DNA of 53,803 nucleotides from Leisingera sp. ANG-Vp (GCF_000813725.1 NZ_JWLD01000062.1:1-53803); one strand, 5' to 3'. Shown: positions 33,058-41,632, counted from the stretch's first letter. Translations and numbers: made by a program. Notes: generated by a model from the letters alone, not told the origin.

Positions 33058-34965
33058 ATGCGCGTTTTCACTATTCTGGGACCGTCGCAGTCCGGCAAAT
33101 CTACGCTTGCAACGGCGCTGGCCAATCTGGACAGCGCTGCGGGCAAGCGGCAGGAGGTTGCAGGCGTCGCCGCTTTGCAGCCTTTTTCATTCATGGGCGA
33201 GGACTGGGCCGCGATCGACATCGCGGGCGGGGCCGACAATCTTTCGCAGGCGGGGCCGGCGCTGGCCGCCAGCGACGCTGCCGTCCTCTGCGTTCCGGCC
33301 GACGCCGGCGCTGCGGTGCTGAGCGCGCCGTATCTGCGCAAGCTGGAGGAGGCGGGCATCCCCGCCTTTATTTTTGTCAACCGCATGGACCAGGCCACGG
33401 ACCGGGTGGCCGAGATTGTAGCCGCGCTTCAGGCCTATTGCAGCCACAACATCATTCTGCGGCAGGTGCCGATCCGCGAAGGCGGCCAGGTTGTGGGTGC
33501 TGTGGATCTGATTTCCGAGCGCGCCTGGCAGTATCAGGAGGGCGAACCCTCGGCGCTGATTGAGCTGCCGGTGGCGATGTATGCCCGCGAGCAGGAGGCG
33601 CGGACCGAACTGCTGGAGGCGCTGGCGGATTTTGACGATGCGCTGCTGGAAGAGCTGATCGAGGATCAGCAGGTGATGGCCGAGGAGGTTTATGACGTGG
33701 CCACGCGGGTGCTGCAGCACAACGACCTGATCCCGGCGCTGATGGGCTCTGGCGAGCACAGGAACGGCATCCTGCGGCTGATGAAGTCGCTGCGCCACGA
33801 GGCGCCGGATGTGGGGGTTGCGCTGGAGCGGCTCTCGCAGGACGGCAAAGTGGTTGCGGTTGGCTGCATGGCGGATCTGGTCAAGCATCTGGGCAAGACG
33901 GTGCTGGTGCGCGCCATGGGTTCAGAAGTGGACAACGGGGTGCCGGTCGGCGGTGCTGCGCTGGGCTCTCTCAGCGGCGTGGCCGACGGCTCCAATGGCC
34001 ACCTCGATGCCGGCGATGTGGGGCAGGCGGTGAAATCGGACCATCTGAACCTGGGCTATGCCTACGGGCCGGACGGTGCCGCGCCTTTGCCGGACTGGGC
34101 GCAGCCGCGGCCTTCGACGTTCCGGCGGGTGATCACCCCGGTGCATGAGCGCGACGATGCACGGCTGTCGGGCGCCTTGGAACGGCTGGCGGAGATCGAC
34201 CCGGCGCTGGATGTGAGCCAGGACGAAGCCAGCGGCCATGCTCTGCTGAGCCTGCAGGGGCCGCTGCACATGCGCCGCATCAAGCACACGCTGAAAGAGG
34301 AGTTCGGGGTTGAGGTCGAAGAGGAAATGGTGCCGCCAGCCCTGCGCGAGACGATCAACAAGCCGGTGCAGATCCATCACCGCCACCGCAAGCAGTCGGG
34401 CGGCGCCGGGCAGTTCGCAGATGTGGTGATCGAGGTGAAACCCTTGCCGCGCGGCAGCGGTTTTGTGTTCGAGGAAACCGTGAAGGGCGGCGCAGTGCCC
34501 AAGAACTACATCCCCTCGGTCGAAGCCGGTGCGCGCGAAGCGCTGGCGCAGGGCTTGAACGGCCATCCGGTGGTGGATGTCTGCGTGACGCTGAAGGACG
34601 GCAAGCACCATTCGGTGGACAGTTCCGATTATGCCTTCCGCACGGCAGGCAAGAATGCGGTGCGCGAAGCCATGGCCGAAGCCGGCGCCACGCTGCTGCA
34701 GCCGATCATGCGGGTGCAGATCCATGTGCCTTCCGTATTCACCGGCGGGCTGGTGCCGGTGGTGAGCGGCATGAAGGGGCAGATCCTGGGGTTTGAAGCC
34801 GAAGACGGCGTGGCCGGCTGGGATGTGTTTGAGACGCTTCTGCCGATGGCGGCGCAGGATGAGCTGTGCAATACGCTGGCCAGCCACACCCGCGGCACCG
34901 GCTGGTTCAGCACCGGCTTTGACCACTACGAAGAAGCCCGGCGGGCCGATTTCGCCGAGGCGTAA
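33058..34965 (+). CDS. EF-G-like protein with a degenerate GTPase domain
   Basis: This 635-aa protein aligns with EF-G domains II-V; the domain IV region includes HRKQSGGAGQFADVVIEVKP and domain V includes GMKGQILGFEAEDG. Its G domain is reduced. The P-loop is GPSQSGKS (8-15), the G3 segment reads DIAGG (54-58) where EF-G has DTPGH, and G4 is NRMD (108-111). Only about 40 residues separate G1 from G3, so the switch I/G2 region with its RGIT threonine is missing. Loss of the switch II His predicts weak or no ribosome-stimulated GTP hydrolysis. It is about 65 residues shorter than a true EF-G and is probably not the main translocase. ATG 33058 is preferred, with GGGAGG upstream; TTGAC near 32879 may be a -35 element. 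Confidence 0.85.
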   Translation: MRVFTILGPSQSGKSTLATALANLDSAAGKRQEVAGVAALQPFSFMGEDWAAIDIAGGADNLSQAGPALAASDAAVLCVPADAGAAVLSAPYLRKLEEAGIPAFIFVNRMDQATDRVAEIVAALQAYCSHNIILRQVPIREGGQVVGAVDLISERAWQYQEGEPSALIELPVAMYAREQEARTELLEALADFDDALLEELIEDQQVMAEEVYDVATRVLQHNDLIPALMGSGEHRNGILRLMKSLRHEAPDVGVALERLSQDGKVVAVGCMADLVKHLGKTVLVRAMGSEVDNGVPVGGAALGSLSGVADGSNGHLDAGDVGQAVKSDHLNLGYAYGPDGAAPLPDWAQPRPSTFRRVITPVHERDDARLSGALERLAEIDPALDVSQDEASGHALLSLQGPLHMRRIKHTLKEEFGVEVEEEMVPPALRETINKPVQIHHRHRKQSGGAGQFADVVIEVKPLPRGSGFVFEETVKGGAVPKNYIPSVEAGAREALAQGLNGHPVVDVCVTLKDGKHHSVDSSDYAFRTAGKNAVREAMAEAGATLLQPIMRVQIHVPSVFTGGLVPVVSGMKGQILGFEAEDGVAGWDVFETLLPMAAQDELCNTLASHTRGTGWFSTGFDHYEEARRADFAEA

Positions 34966-34990
34966 GGCCCCGCCTGACGCAAAACAGCTT

Positions 34991-35013
34991 GCAAGGGGCG
35001 CCCGGCCCCTTGC
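34991..35013 (+). terminator. hairpin after the EF-G-like gene
   Basis: GCAAGGGGC and GCCCCTTGC form a perfect 9-bp stem with a 5-nt loop, 26 bp after the stop codon. Only ATTT follows, so termination may be partial and let the ProXp-ala-like gene be co-transcribed. Confidence 0.55.
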
Positions 35014-35074
35014 ATTTCCCTGCAGTTCCGCGCGATCTGCTCAGCAACTTCAAAACGGTTTGCGGAGCAAGATC

Positions 35075-35602
35075 ATGGACGCCTCATCTGCTTATCAGGA
35101 CAGCCTGCCTGTCTCCTCTGACGCGCTGCTGGCGCAGCTGGACGGCTGGGGCATCCCCTATATCCTGCACACCCATGTGCCGCTGCGCACGGTTGAAGAT
35201 GCCAAAGGGGTCGAGGACCAGTTCATGGTGCCGGGCGAAAACGCGCTGCGGCTGAAAAACCTGTACCTGCGGGACAAGAAGAAGCGGAACTACCTGGTGA
35301 CGCTGCAGCAGGACCGGGAGATCGACCTCAAGGCGCTGGGCGCGGAGCTGGGCATCGGCAATCTGTCCTTCGGCTCGGCAGACCGGCTGCTGGAGAACCT
35401 CGGTATCCGCCCCGGTGCGGTCAGCCCGCTGGCGATGATCACAGGGGCGCAGAAGGGCGTGGCCTTCTATATGGATGCTGCGGCGCAGGAGGCGGACGTG
35501 ATCTATATGCACCCGCTGGTCAATGACCGCACGGTCTCGATGAAGCGCGCCGATGTGATGGCGTTCTTTGAGAAGGCAGGTGTTGAGGTGCGCTGGGTTT
35601 AA
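35075..35602 (+). CDS. prolyl-tRNA editing domain protein (YbaK/ProX family, ProXp-ala-like)
   Basis: This 175-aa free-standing editing protein belongs to the YbaK/INS-domain family. The LKNLYLRDKKKRNYLVTL segment carries the lysine-rich stretch seen in ProXp-ala (PrdX), which deacylates Ala-tRNA(Pro) that prolyl-tRNA synthetase forms by mistake. FGSADRLLENLGIRPGAVSPLAMI is also typical. ATG 35075 has GCGGAG upstream. It follows the EF-G-like gene on the same strand and overlaps the stop of the convergent racemase by 4 bp. Both neighbours on the plus strand act in translation quality or elongation, which may be meaningful. Confidence 0.86.
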   Translation: MDASSAYQDSLPVSSDALLAQLDGWGIPYILHTHVPLRTVEDAKGVEDQFMVPGENALRLKNLYLRDKKKRNYLVTLQQDREIDLKALGAELGIGNLSFGSADRLLENLGIRPGAVSPLAMITGAQKGVAFYMDAAAQEADVIYMHPLVNDRTVSMKRADVMAFFEKAGVEVRWV

Positions 35603-36351
35603 CCGCCCCGTTCCTCTTCCAGCGCCAGATCCAGCGCCGCGGCAACATGGGCGGCTGACGGGTTCACAAACAGAAAGCCGCCGGCCTCAAAACTCACGTC
35701 GTCAACGTGTTCGGGGAAGGCCAGCGGCAGTTCGGTGCAGGCCAGCAGTACGGCGGTGCCGGGCTGCGCGTGTTTGCTGCAAAAGCGCAGCAGGCGGGCC
35801 TGGGCGCCGGCTGAGGCACCGCCGTGGAAGTCCTCGTCGATCATGGCCTGCATTTCGGCAACCTCCGCTTCCGGCAGGGTTTCATTGGCGGTGATCCCAT
35901 GCTCTGCCAGGACAGCGGCGTAGTTGCGGGCCTGCATCGTTACGGTGGTGCCCAGCACCAGGGCGTTCGCCGCGCCGGTCTGCGCTGCCGCCTTGGCCGT
36001 TGCGTCGAATATGCTGAGGATCGGCATCATCACCCCGTCGCGGATGGCGTGCAGCCGGGCATGCGGCGTGTTGGAGGCGATGACTGCAAAGTCGCAGCCC
36101 GCGCGTTCCAGTGTCAGCATGGCCTCGCGGAAGACGGCGTCAAAAGCGGCCCAGCTGGCCTCATCCCCCGGGCGGCCGCGCAAGGCCCGGGTCTGCGCCT
36201 GAACAACGGATTCGATGGTTATCGGCGGAACCGGCAGCGGCGCGGATGCGCCGCGTTCCGCAAAGAAATGCCCGGCGCCTGCGCAGATTGCGCGGTAGTA
36301 GTCGATGGTCGAGGCCCAGCCGACACCACCGAGAATGCCAATTTTCTTCAT
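35599..36351 (-). CDS. aspartate/glutamate racemase-family protein with one catalytic Cys replaced
   Basis: This 250-aa protein matches the YgeA/RacX group of cofactor-independent amino-acid racemases (MKKIGILGGVGWASTIDYY at the start). In the family two cysteines act as acid and base. Here the second is present (Cys205 in LLACTELPL), but the first position is Ser93 (IASNTPH, usually CNTxH). Such one-Cys enzymes may have altered stereochemistry or act as hydrolases or isomerases. The 3' end overlaps the convergent ProXp-ala-like gene by 4 bp. Confidence 0.85.
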   Translation of the reverse strand: MKKIGILGGVGWASTIDYYRAICAGAGHFFAERGASAPLPVPPITIESVVQAQTRALRGRPGDEASWAAFDAVFREAMLTLERAGCDFAVIASNTPHARLHAIRDGVMMPILSIFDATAKAAAQTGAANALVLGTTVTMQARNYAAVLAEHGITANETLPEAEVAEMQAMIDEDFHGGASAGAQARLLRFCSKHAQPGTAVLLACTELPLAFPEHVDDVSFEAGGFLFVNPSAAHVAAALDLALEEERGG

Positions 36352-36418
36352 CGCCCTGCCTGCCCATGATCTGCTGTTTCAGGCAGAGTTGCATGGCGGG
36401 CCCCGGCAGGCCAAACGT

Positions 36419-36456
36419 AAAAACACCGCCAGCCCCTGGAAGGAAGGCCGGCGGTG
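36419..36456 (-). terminator. intrinsic terminator after azoR
   Basis: On the minus strand CACCGCC and GGCGGTG (36424-36456) pair around a GC-rich inner part and are followed by five T residues. It begins 28 bp after the azoR stop codon. Confidence 0.75.
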
Positions 36457-36483
36457 CTGAGTTGAGCCGCAGTCCGGATAGTG

Positions 36484-37065
36484 TCAGGCGGCCAGGGCTT
36501 CGATCTGGCCTTGCGCCTTGGCAAGTGCCCCGTCCGCGTCGATCGACATGGCGTCTGCCGCAACAACCTCGACATCGGTGATGCCGATGAAGCCCAGCAC
36601 ATGGCGCAGGTAGGTGGTGGCAAAATCGATGTCGGACCCTGCCTGGGTGCCGCCGGAGGCCACCGCGATGATGGCGCGCTTGCCTTCGAGCAGGCCGATA
36701 GGGCCGGTTTCTTCGTAGCGGAAAGTAACGCCGACGCGGGCCACCAGGTCAATCCAGGCCTTCAGGGTGGAGGGAACCGAGAAGTTATAGATCGGCGAAC
36801 CGATCACGATGGTGTCGGCCTGCTTCAGCTCTTCAACCAGCGAGTCCGACAATGCCAGCAGCTGCTTTTGTTCGTCGCTGCGCTGGTCAGCCGGGGTAAA
36901 GTTGGCGCCGACCCAGGCGCCGTCCAGCAGCGGCAGCGGCGATGCGAGGTCGCGGCGGATCACGTTTGCCGCGCCAAGGCGGGAGACGATCTGTGCGGAG
37001 AGGCTGCGGGTGACCGAGCCTTCGGCGCGGGCGGAGGAGTCGATATGGAGGACGGTACTGGTCAT
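36484..37065 (-). CDS. azoR: FMN-dependent NADH:quinone oxidoreductase/azoreductase
   Basis: This 193-aa flavodoxin-fold protein has the AzoR layout: LHIDSSARAEGSVTRSLS (FMN phosphate loop), GSPIYNFSVPSTLKAWID and AVASGGTQAGSDIDF. AzoR reduces quinones by two electrons using NADH and protects against thiol-reactive stress; azo dye reduction is a side activity. ATG 37065 (MTSTVLHIDSS) is the family start. It is divergent from a LysR gene, which is the usual arrangement for a regulator and its target. Confidence 0.92.
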   Translation of the reverse strand: MTSTVLHIDSSARAEGSVTRSLSAQIVSRLGAANVIRRDLASPLPLLDGAWVGANFTPADQRSDEQKQLLALSDSLVEELKQADTIVIGSPIYNFSVPSTLKAWIDLVARVGVTFRYEETGPIGLLEGKRAIIAVASGGTQAGSDIDFATTYLRHVLGFIGITDVEVVAADAMSIDADGALAKAQGQIEALAA

Positions 37066-37107
37066 TGTCGTGTTCCTGTGCATTGTTGCTGGGAGAGATT
37101 TGGGGTA

Positions 37108-37125
37108 TTGCATTTTCGAACGCAA
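37108..37125. promoter_or_regulatory. candidate LysR box between azoR and the lysR gene
   Basis: TTGC-N-TT-N4-AA-N-GCAA is an imperfect palindrome in the 127-bp divergent gap. It has the size and T/A ends of LysR-type binding sites (T-N11-A class). It lies about 45 bp upstream of azoR and 70 bp upstream of the regulator. Confidence 0.45.
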
Positions 37126-37192
37126 CGCCGCTTTGGTCACATGAATTGTGCGCCAGCGCGCATACCCCATTGGAAATACCTAGGAGGCCGCA

Positions 37193-38071
37193 ATGGAAAA
37201 CTGGGATGAAGTCCGCACCGCCTATCAAGTGGCCCGGATGGGCACGGTGAGCGGCGCTGCCGAGGTGCTGGGCGTGCACCATGCCACGGTGATCCGCCAC
37301 ATCGATGCAATCGAGGCGCGGCTGGGCGTGAAGCTGTTCCAGCGCCATGCCCGCGGTTACACGCCGACAGAGGCCGGGCAGGATCTTCTGCGGGTGGCGC
37401 AGGCAACCGATGATCAGTTCAGCCAGCTGGTCGGGCGGCTGAAAGGGCAGGGCGATGATGTCTCGGGCGAGCTGGTGGTGACATCGCTGGCCTCCTTTGC
37501 GCCGATGATGGTGCCCGCGCTGAAAGAGTTCCAGGACATGCACCCGGATCTGGTCATCCGCTATCTGACGGGCGACCGGCTGTTCCGGCTGGAATACGGC
37601 GAGGCGCATGTGGCGATCCGCGCAGGCAACGCGCCTGACCAGCCCGACAATGTGGTGCAGCCGTTCATGACACAGGAGGTGGGACTGTTTGCCTCCAAGG
37701 CGTATGTGGAGAAATACGGAACCTTGAAAGGGGTGGAGGATTTCGGCAACCACCGTTTTATCGGCCATGATGACGAAGCCAGCCGGGCCCCGTTTTCGCG
37801 CTGGCTGCGGACTTACGCGCCTAAGGAAGCCATCTCATTTCTGTGCACCAACGGGTTTACTATGCAGGAAGCTGTGCGCAGCGGAGCGGGCATCGGCTTT
37901 ATGTCGGGCTGGGAAGCGCGCCAGCAGCCGGACCTGGTTGAGATGATGGAGCCGCTGGAGGAATGGGCCGGCACCTTGTGGCTGGTGACGCATGTGGATC
38001 TGCACCGCACAACCAAGGTGCAGACTTTCCTGAAGTTCCTGAAGGAGCAGGTCAAGGAATGGCAGCTGTGA
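37193..38071 (+). CDS. LysR-family transcriptional regulator
   Basis: The 292-aa protein has an N-terminal winged helix (VARMGTVSGAAEVLGVHHATVIRHIDAIEARLG in parts, residues 10-45) and a periplasmic-binding-like effector domain from about 92. It likely activates azoR in response to a quinone or electrophile. AGGAGG precedes ATG 37193. Its last 13 bp overlap the start of the DMT transporter gene, so those two are co-transcribed. Confidence 0.9.
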   Translation: MENWDEVRTAYQVARMGTVSGAAEVLGVHHATVIRHIDAIEARLGVKLFQRHARGYTPTEAGQDLLRVAQATDDQFSQLVGRLKGQGDDVSGELVVTSLASFAPMMVPALKEFQDMHPDLVIRYLTGDRLFRLEYGEAHVAIRAGNAPDQPDNVVQPFMTQEVGLFASKAYVEKYGTLKGVEDFGNHRFIGHDDEASRAPFSRWLRTYAPKEAISFLCTNGFTMQEAVRSGAGIGFMSGWEARQQPDLVEMMEPLEEWAGTLWLVTHVDLHRTTKVQTFLKFLKEQVKEWQL

Positions 38072-38970
38072 GCGAGGCGCTGCGCGGCCATCTGGCGATG
38101 CTGGCCTTTTCAGCGCTGGTGGCCGGGTCGTTTTCGCTCGGTGTGATGGTCGCCAACGAAATCGCCCCGGCTGCATTGAACGCTGCGCGGTTTCTGATTG
38201 CCGGAGGCGTCATCGGTGCTGCAGTGCTGGCCACGCGGGGCTTTCGCCGCGAGGATTACCGCGCGCCCTGGCGCTTTGCCGTCCTGGGCGGGCTGTTTGC
38301 GGGGTACTTTGTGCTGATGTTCTACGGGCTGCAGACGGCGGCTCCGGTGAGCGCGGCAGCTGTCTTTACCCTGGTTCCGGTGATGAGCGCGGCCTTCGGC
38401 TGGCTGCTGCTGCGGCAGATCACTTCCGGCTGGATGGCCTTGGCGCTGGCCATTGGGGCGGCGGGCGCGGTCTGGGTGATCGTGCGCGGGGATTTCGGAA
38501 CCCTCCTGGCCTTTGAAATCGGCAAGGGCGAAATCATCTATTTCTGGGGCTGCGTTCTGCACGCCATCTATACGCCGATGGTGCGCAAGCTGAACCGCGG
38601 CGAACCGGCGCTGCCCTTTACCTTTGGCATGCTGGTTGCGGGTGCAGCAGTGCTGCTGGTCTTTGGCTGGAGCGATATCACTGCAACAGACTGGTCCGGC
38701 CTGCCATTCATCGTGTGGATCGGGCTGTTCTATCTGGCCGTCTGCGCCAGTTCAGCGACCTTTGTGCTGCTGCAATACGCGACCTTGCGGCTGCCCTCGG
38801 CCAAGGTGATGGCCTATACCTACCTGACTCCCAGCTGGGTGATCCTGTGGGAGATTGCGCTGGGCCGCGGCGCGCCTCCGGGCATGGTGCTGATCGGGGT
38901 CGCGATGTCGGTGGTGGCCCTGGCAATGCTGCTGGAAGGAGATGCCAAGCCGCAGCGTGCCAAAGCCTGA
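38059..38970 (+). CDS. EamA/DMT-family transporter
   Basis: This 303-aa protein has about ten transmembrane helices in two EamA repeats. The drug/metabolite transporter superfamily exports amino acids, metabolites or drugs; the substrate is unknown. The start at ATG 38059 (MAAVSEALRGHLAML) overlaps the end of lysR by 13 bp and has AAGGA upstream. It may be part of the same electrophile or quinone response as azoR. Confidence 0.88.
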   Translation: MAAVSEALRGHLAMLAFSALVAGSFSLGVMVANEIAPAALNAARFLIAGGVIGAAVLATRGFRREDYRAPWRFAVLGGLFAGYFVLMFYGLQTAAPVSAAAVFTLVPVMSAAFGWLLLRQITSGWMALALAIGAAGAVWVIVRGDFGTLLAFEIGKGEIIYFWGCVLHAIYTPMVRKLNRGEPALPFTFGMLVAGAAVLLVFGWSDITATDWSGLPFIVWIGLFYLAVCASSATFVLLQYATLRLPSAKVMAYTYLTPSWVILWEIALGRGAPPGMVLIGVAMSVVALAMLLEGDAKPQRAKA

Positions 38971-39059
38971 ACCTCTGCTTTGACGGACATCAAGGCAAAC
39001 GGCCCGGTGCCTGCTACCGTCAGGGACAGGGAACGCGCTCGGATAGCGAGGAGCGTGAT

Positions 39060-39485
39060 ATGTTCAAGCACATCATGGTGCCAATTGACCTGCGGCTGCC
39101 GGATCCGGTGCCAAAGGCCATGGATGTGGCAATGGAAATGGCCAGGATCGAGGGCGCGCGGCTGACATTGGTCAACGTGACAGGCGGCCATACAGACGAA
39201 ACCCTGGATGGCAGGGCGGCTTCGGATGCTGTTGTCTCGCTCGCCCGCCGGGTCGGGGAAAAGATCGCCGAACGGACAGAGGGAGTGAGGGTCGAAGGCA
39301 TCTCCGTGCACTCCAACGACGTGGCGGCGGAGGTGGACACCATCCTGGCCCGGACGGTCGAGGACATCGGCGCCGACCTGGTGGTGGTGGGCAGCCATGC
39401 GCCTCGTCTTATGGACTACATCTTCTCATCGCACGGCAACTATTTGGTGCGGCATTCCAAGGCATCAGTGTTTGTCGTGCGCTAA
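39060..39485 (+). CDS. universal stress protein (UspA family)
   Basis: The 141-aa Usp-fold protein starts FKHIMVPIDLRLPD. It has the ATP-binding type signature toward the C-terminus: VVVGSHAPRLMDYIFSSHGNYLVRHSKASVFVVR in parts, compared with G-2x-G-9x-G-S/T. Gly positions are partly replaced (SHAPRL where GxxG is expected), so ATP binding is uncertain. Usp proteins support survival in starvation or stress. The stop overlaps the convergent ArsR gene by 4 bp. Confidence 0.88.
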   Translation: MFKHIMVPIDLRLPDPVPKAMDVAMEMARIEGARLTLVNVTGGHTDETLDGRAASDAVVSLARRVGEKIAERTEGVRVEGISVHSNDVAAEVDTILARTVEDIGADLVVVGSHAPRLMDYIFSSHGNYLVRHSKASVFVVR

Positions 39486-39829
39486 GACCCCTGAAGGTCG
39501 CTGTCCTGCGCCGCCAGTTCGGTTTCAAGAAAGCGCTCAAACGCATCCAGATTGACTGGTTCGAACTGGCCGAACCCCTGCATCCAGACGCTGGCCGCGC
39601 GCATGGCGTCGGGCTGCAGCTTGCACCATTTCACCCGTCCGCGCTTTTCCTGGGCGATAAGGCCTGCGCGGGTCAGGATGGTCAGATGCTTGGAGATCGC
39701 CGCCAGCGACATCTCGAACGGCTCTGCCACATCGGTCACTGCCATGTCATCCTCAAGGAGCATGGTCAGGATCGCGCGGCGGGTCGGGTCGGCCAGGGCG
39801 GCAAAGACGGTATCGAGTTCGCTGGACAT
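39482..39829 (-). CDS. ArsR-family regulator
   Basis: This 115-aa winged-helix repressor reads FAALADPTRRAILTMLLEDD followed by MTDVAEPFEMSLAAISKHLTIL-type recognition residues (VTDVAEPFEMSLAAISKHL). The metal-binding ELCVC motif of ArsR/SmtB is absent, so it belongs to the non-metal HTH_20 group that usually neighbours an SRPBCC/AHSA1 gene. None is present here. A TCAACC/GGTTGA palindrome lies 75 bp upstream. Confidence 0.88.
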   Translation of the reverse strand: MSSELDTVFAALADPTRRAILTMLLEDDMAVTDVAEPFEMSLAAISKHLTILTRAGLIAQEKRGRVKWCKLQPDAMRAASVWMQGFGQFEPVNLDAFERFLETELAAQDSDLQGS

Positions 39830-39904
39830 CGCGGCGCAGATTATGCGTCCGCGCCGGTAAAGGAAAGCCGGGTAAGTGCTTGTCAGTGCCGGTGTCAGGC
39901 AAAA

Positions 39905-39920
39905 TCAACCTTTCGGTTGA
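39905..39920. promoter_or_regulatory. candidate ArsR operator
   Basis: TCAACC-TTTC-GGTTGA is a perfect 6-bp inverted repeat upstream of the ArsR gene, bordered by AT-rich sequence. It probably serves autoregulation. Confidence 0.5.
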
Positions 39921-39985
39921 ATATGGGATTCACCGGGATTTGGCGCTAACAGCTGGCGCGGCAGATCCGCGCGCTTGCCGGTGAT

Positions 39986-40105
39986 GATAATTAAACTGTT
40001 ATAATTCAGCTTGTTATATGGAAATTGAATCTTCAATCCTTGTAATTGACTCCTAGGCCTCAGGGCCTTAGCAACCTCTCAGAAATTCGCGTGAGGATGG
40101 CGCCC
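39986..40105 (+). promoter_or_regulatory. AT-rich promoter and leader region of the F0 operon
   Basis: Bases about 39986-40055 are far AT-richer than the window average and hold ATTGAA-TC-TTCAAT (about 40024-40037) and repeated TTATA elements. This is the likely promoter region of atpI-atpB-atpE-atpF'-atpF. The start point cannot be fixed by eye. Confidence 0.5.
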
Positions 40106-40441
40106 GTGACCGATGACGACCAAAAGCAGCGCATGGCGCAGCTGGAGGAGAAGTTGGCGGCGGCGCGTAAGGCCCAGGAGCCCAAGCCGCGCGTGGATGA
40201 GCACTATTCATTGGCCAATCAGGCCTGGCGGATGGTGATTGAATTGGTGGCCGGTCTGGGGATCGGCTTTGGCATCGGATACGGGCTGGACCACCTGTTT
40301 GGAACCCTGCCCATCTTCATGGTGCTGTTTATAATGCTGGGCCTGGCGGCTGGGGTGAAGACAATGCTTCGCACCGCGCAAGAGATCCAGAAAGAGAAAC
40401 TGGCCGAAGAGGCCGAAAAAAATGCGCAAGACCGGGACTGA
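40106..40441 (+). CDS. atpI: ATP synthase protein I
   Basis: AtpI is a small membrane protein that helps assemble the c-ring of F0F1 ATP synthase. The 111-aa product has a charged N-terminal helix ([13 protein letters not shown]), then two transmembrane helices (about 50-70 and 77-95) separated by GLDHLFG, and a charged C-terminus. GTG 40106 is chosen because GAGG at 40093-40096 gives a 9-nt spacing; ATG 40097 would touch the ribosome binding site. It is the first gene of the F0 operon. Confidence 0.88.
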   Translation: MTDDDQKQRMAQLEEKLAAARKAQEPKPRVDEHYSLANQAWRMVIELVAGLGIGFGIGYGLDHLFGTLPIFMVLFIMLGLAAGVKTMLRTAQEIQKEKLAEEAEKNAQDRD

Positions 40442-40481
40442 TCCGACGGGATCCGGCACCGGCGACAGGAGAAGCGGACCG

Positions 40482-41282
40482 ATGGGCAAAATTTTCTTTT
40501 TCGCAGCTCTGGCACTGGTAGTTGTGTCGGGTCTGATTTTCGCTCCGGCGGAAGCCAAGCTGGCGATCCACCCGATGGATCAGTTCCAGGTGAGCGCGCT
40601 GTTCGGCGATCACATCTCCTGGTACACCCCGACCAATGTGACCCTGTGGATGGCGCTGGCCGTTGCCGCCGTGTTCGCCTTGCTGGTCCTGGGCTCCTCC
40701 CGCCGCGCCATCGTGCCGGGCCGCGCCCAGTCGGTTGCGGAACTGGCCTATGGCTTCATCTACAAGATGGTTGAGGACGTGGCCGGCAAGGACGGCGTCA
40801 AGTTCTTCCCCTACATCATGACCCTGTTCATGTTCATCGTGATGGCCAACTTCCTGGGCCTGATCCCTGGCTCCTTTACCACCACCTCGCACATCGCAGT
40901 CACCGCGGTTCTGGCGGCGCTGGTGTTCGTGACTGTGACCGTGGTCGGCTTTGTCAAGAACGGCGTTGGCTTCCTGGGCCTGTTCTGGGTGTCGAGCGCG
41001 CCGCTGGCGCTCCGCCCGATCCTGGCCATCATCGAACTGATTTCCTACTTCGTGCGCCCCGTCAGCCACTCCATCCGTCTGGCTGGCAACGTGATGGCCG
41101 GCCACGCGGTTCTGAAAGTGTTCGCAGGCTTTGCCGCAGCACTGGGCATGTTCAGCTTCCTGCCGATCTTTGCCATCACCGCGGTTTACGCACTCGAAGT
41201 TCTGGTGGCCTTCATCCAGGCCTACGTCTTCACCATCCTGACCTGCGTGTACCTGAAGGACGCACTGCACCCGAGCCACTAA
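40482..41282 (+). CDS. atpB: ATP synthase F0 subunit a
   Basis: Subunit a forms the two proton half-channels of F0. The 266-aa product has about five to six transmembrane helices, the essential arginine Arg199 in [13 protein letters not shown], and the IHPMDQF start block of alphaproteobacterial proteins. The first 25 residues ([18 protein letters not shown]) look like a signal or extra helix. Start ATG 40482 has GGAG upstream. It overlaps no gene; 87 bp with a hairpin separate it from atpE. Confidence 0.95.
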   Translation: MGKIFFFAALALVVVSGLIFAPAEAKLAIHPMDQFQVSALFGDHISWYTPTNVTLWMALAVAAVFALLVLGSSRRAIVPGRAQSVAELAYGFIYKMVEDVAGKDGVKFFPYIMTLFMFIVMANFLGLIPGSFTTTSHIAVTAVLAALVFVTVTVVGFVKNGVGFLGLFWVSSAPLALRPILAIIELISYFVRPVSHSIRLAGNVMAGHAVLKVFAGFAAALGMFSFLPIFAITAVYALEVLVAFIQAYVFTILTCVYLKDALHPSH

Positions 41283-41304
41283 GGCCAGGATCCGGAAGCT
41301 TACC

Positions 41305-41329
41305 GGGCAGCGCCCCCAAGGGGCTGCCC
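41305..41329 (+). other. hairpin between atpB and atpE
   Basis: GGGCAG-(CG)-CCCC and GGGG-CTGCCC pair around a 3-nt loop, with a two-base bulge on one side. No T-run follows. It is suited to act as an mRNA processing or stability element in front of atpE. Confidence 0.6.
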
Positions 41330-41369
41330 AAACTAGAAATCACCACATTCCATCGTAAGGAGAGAAATC

Positions 41370-41606
41370 ATGGAAGGCGATATCGCACAACTCGGTCAGT
41401 TCGTCGGCGCAGGCCTGGCAGCAATCGGTTCCGGCGCAGCCGCAATCGGTGTGGGCCACGTGGCTGGCAACTTCCTGGCAGGCGCTCTGCGCAACCCGTC
41501 GGCAGCAGCCGGCCAGACCGCAACCCTGTTCATCGGCATCGCGTTTGCAGAAGCACTGGGCATCTTCTCGTTCCTGGTCGCTCTGCTGCTGATGTTCGCC
41601 GTCTAA
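41370..41606 (+). CDS. atpE: ATP synthase F0 subunit c
   Basis: This 78-aa hairpin of two helices forms the rotor ring. The first helix is Gly/Ala-rich ([18 protein letters not shown]), the polar loop is RNP (41-43), and the proton-binding carboxylate is Glu61 in [14 protein letters not shown] lies 8-9 nt upstream of ATG 41370. Hairpins on both sides may raise its expression, since several c subunits are needed per complex. Confidence 0.96.
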   Translation: MEGDIAQLGQFVGAGLAAIGSGAAAIGVGHVAGNFLAGALRNPSAAAGQTATLFIGIAFAEALGIFSFLVALLLMFAV

Positions 41607-41632
41607 GACCTTAGGAACCTATTTCCTTACGG

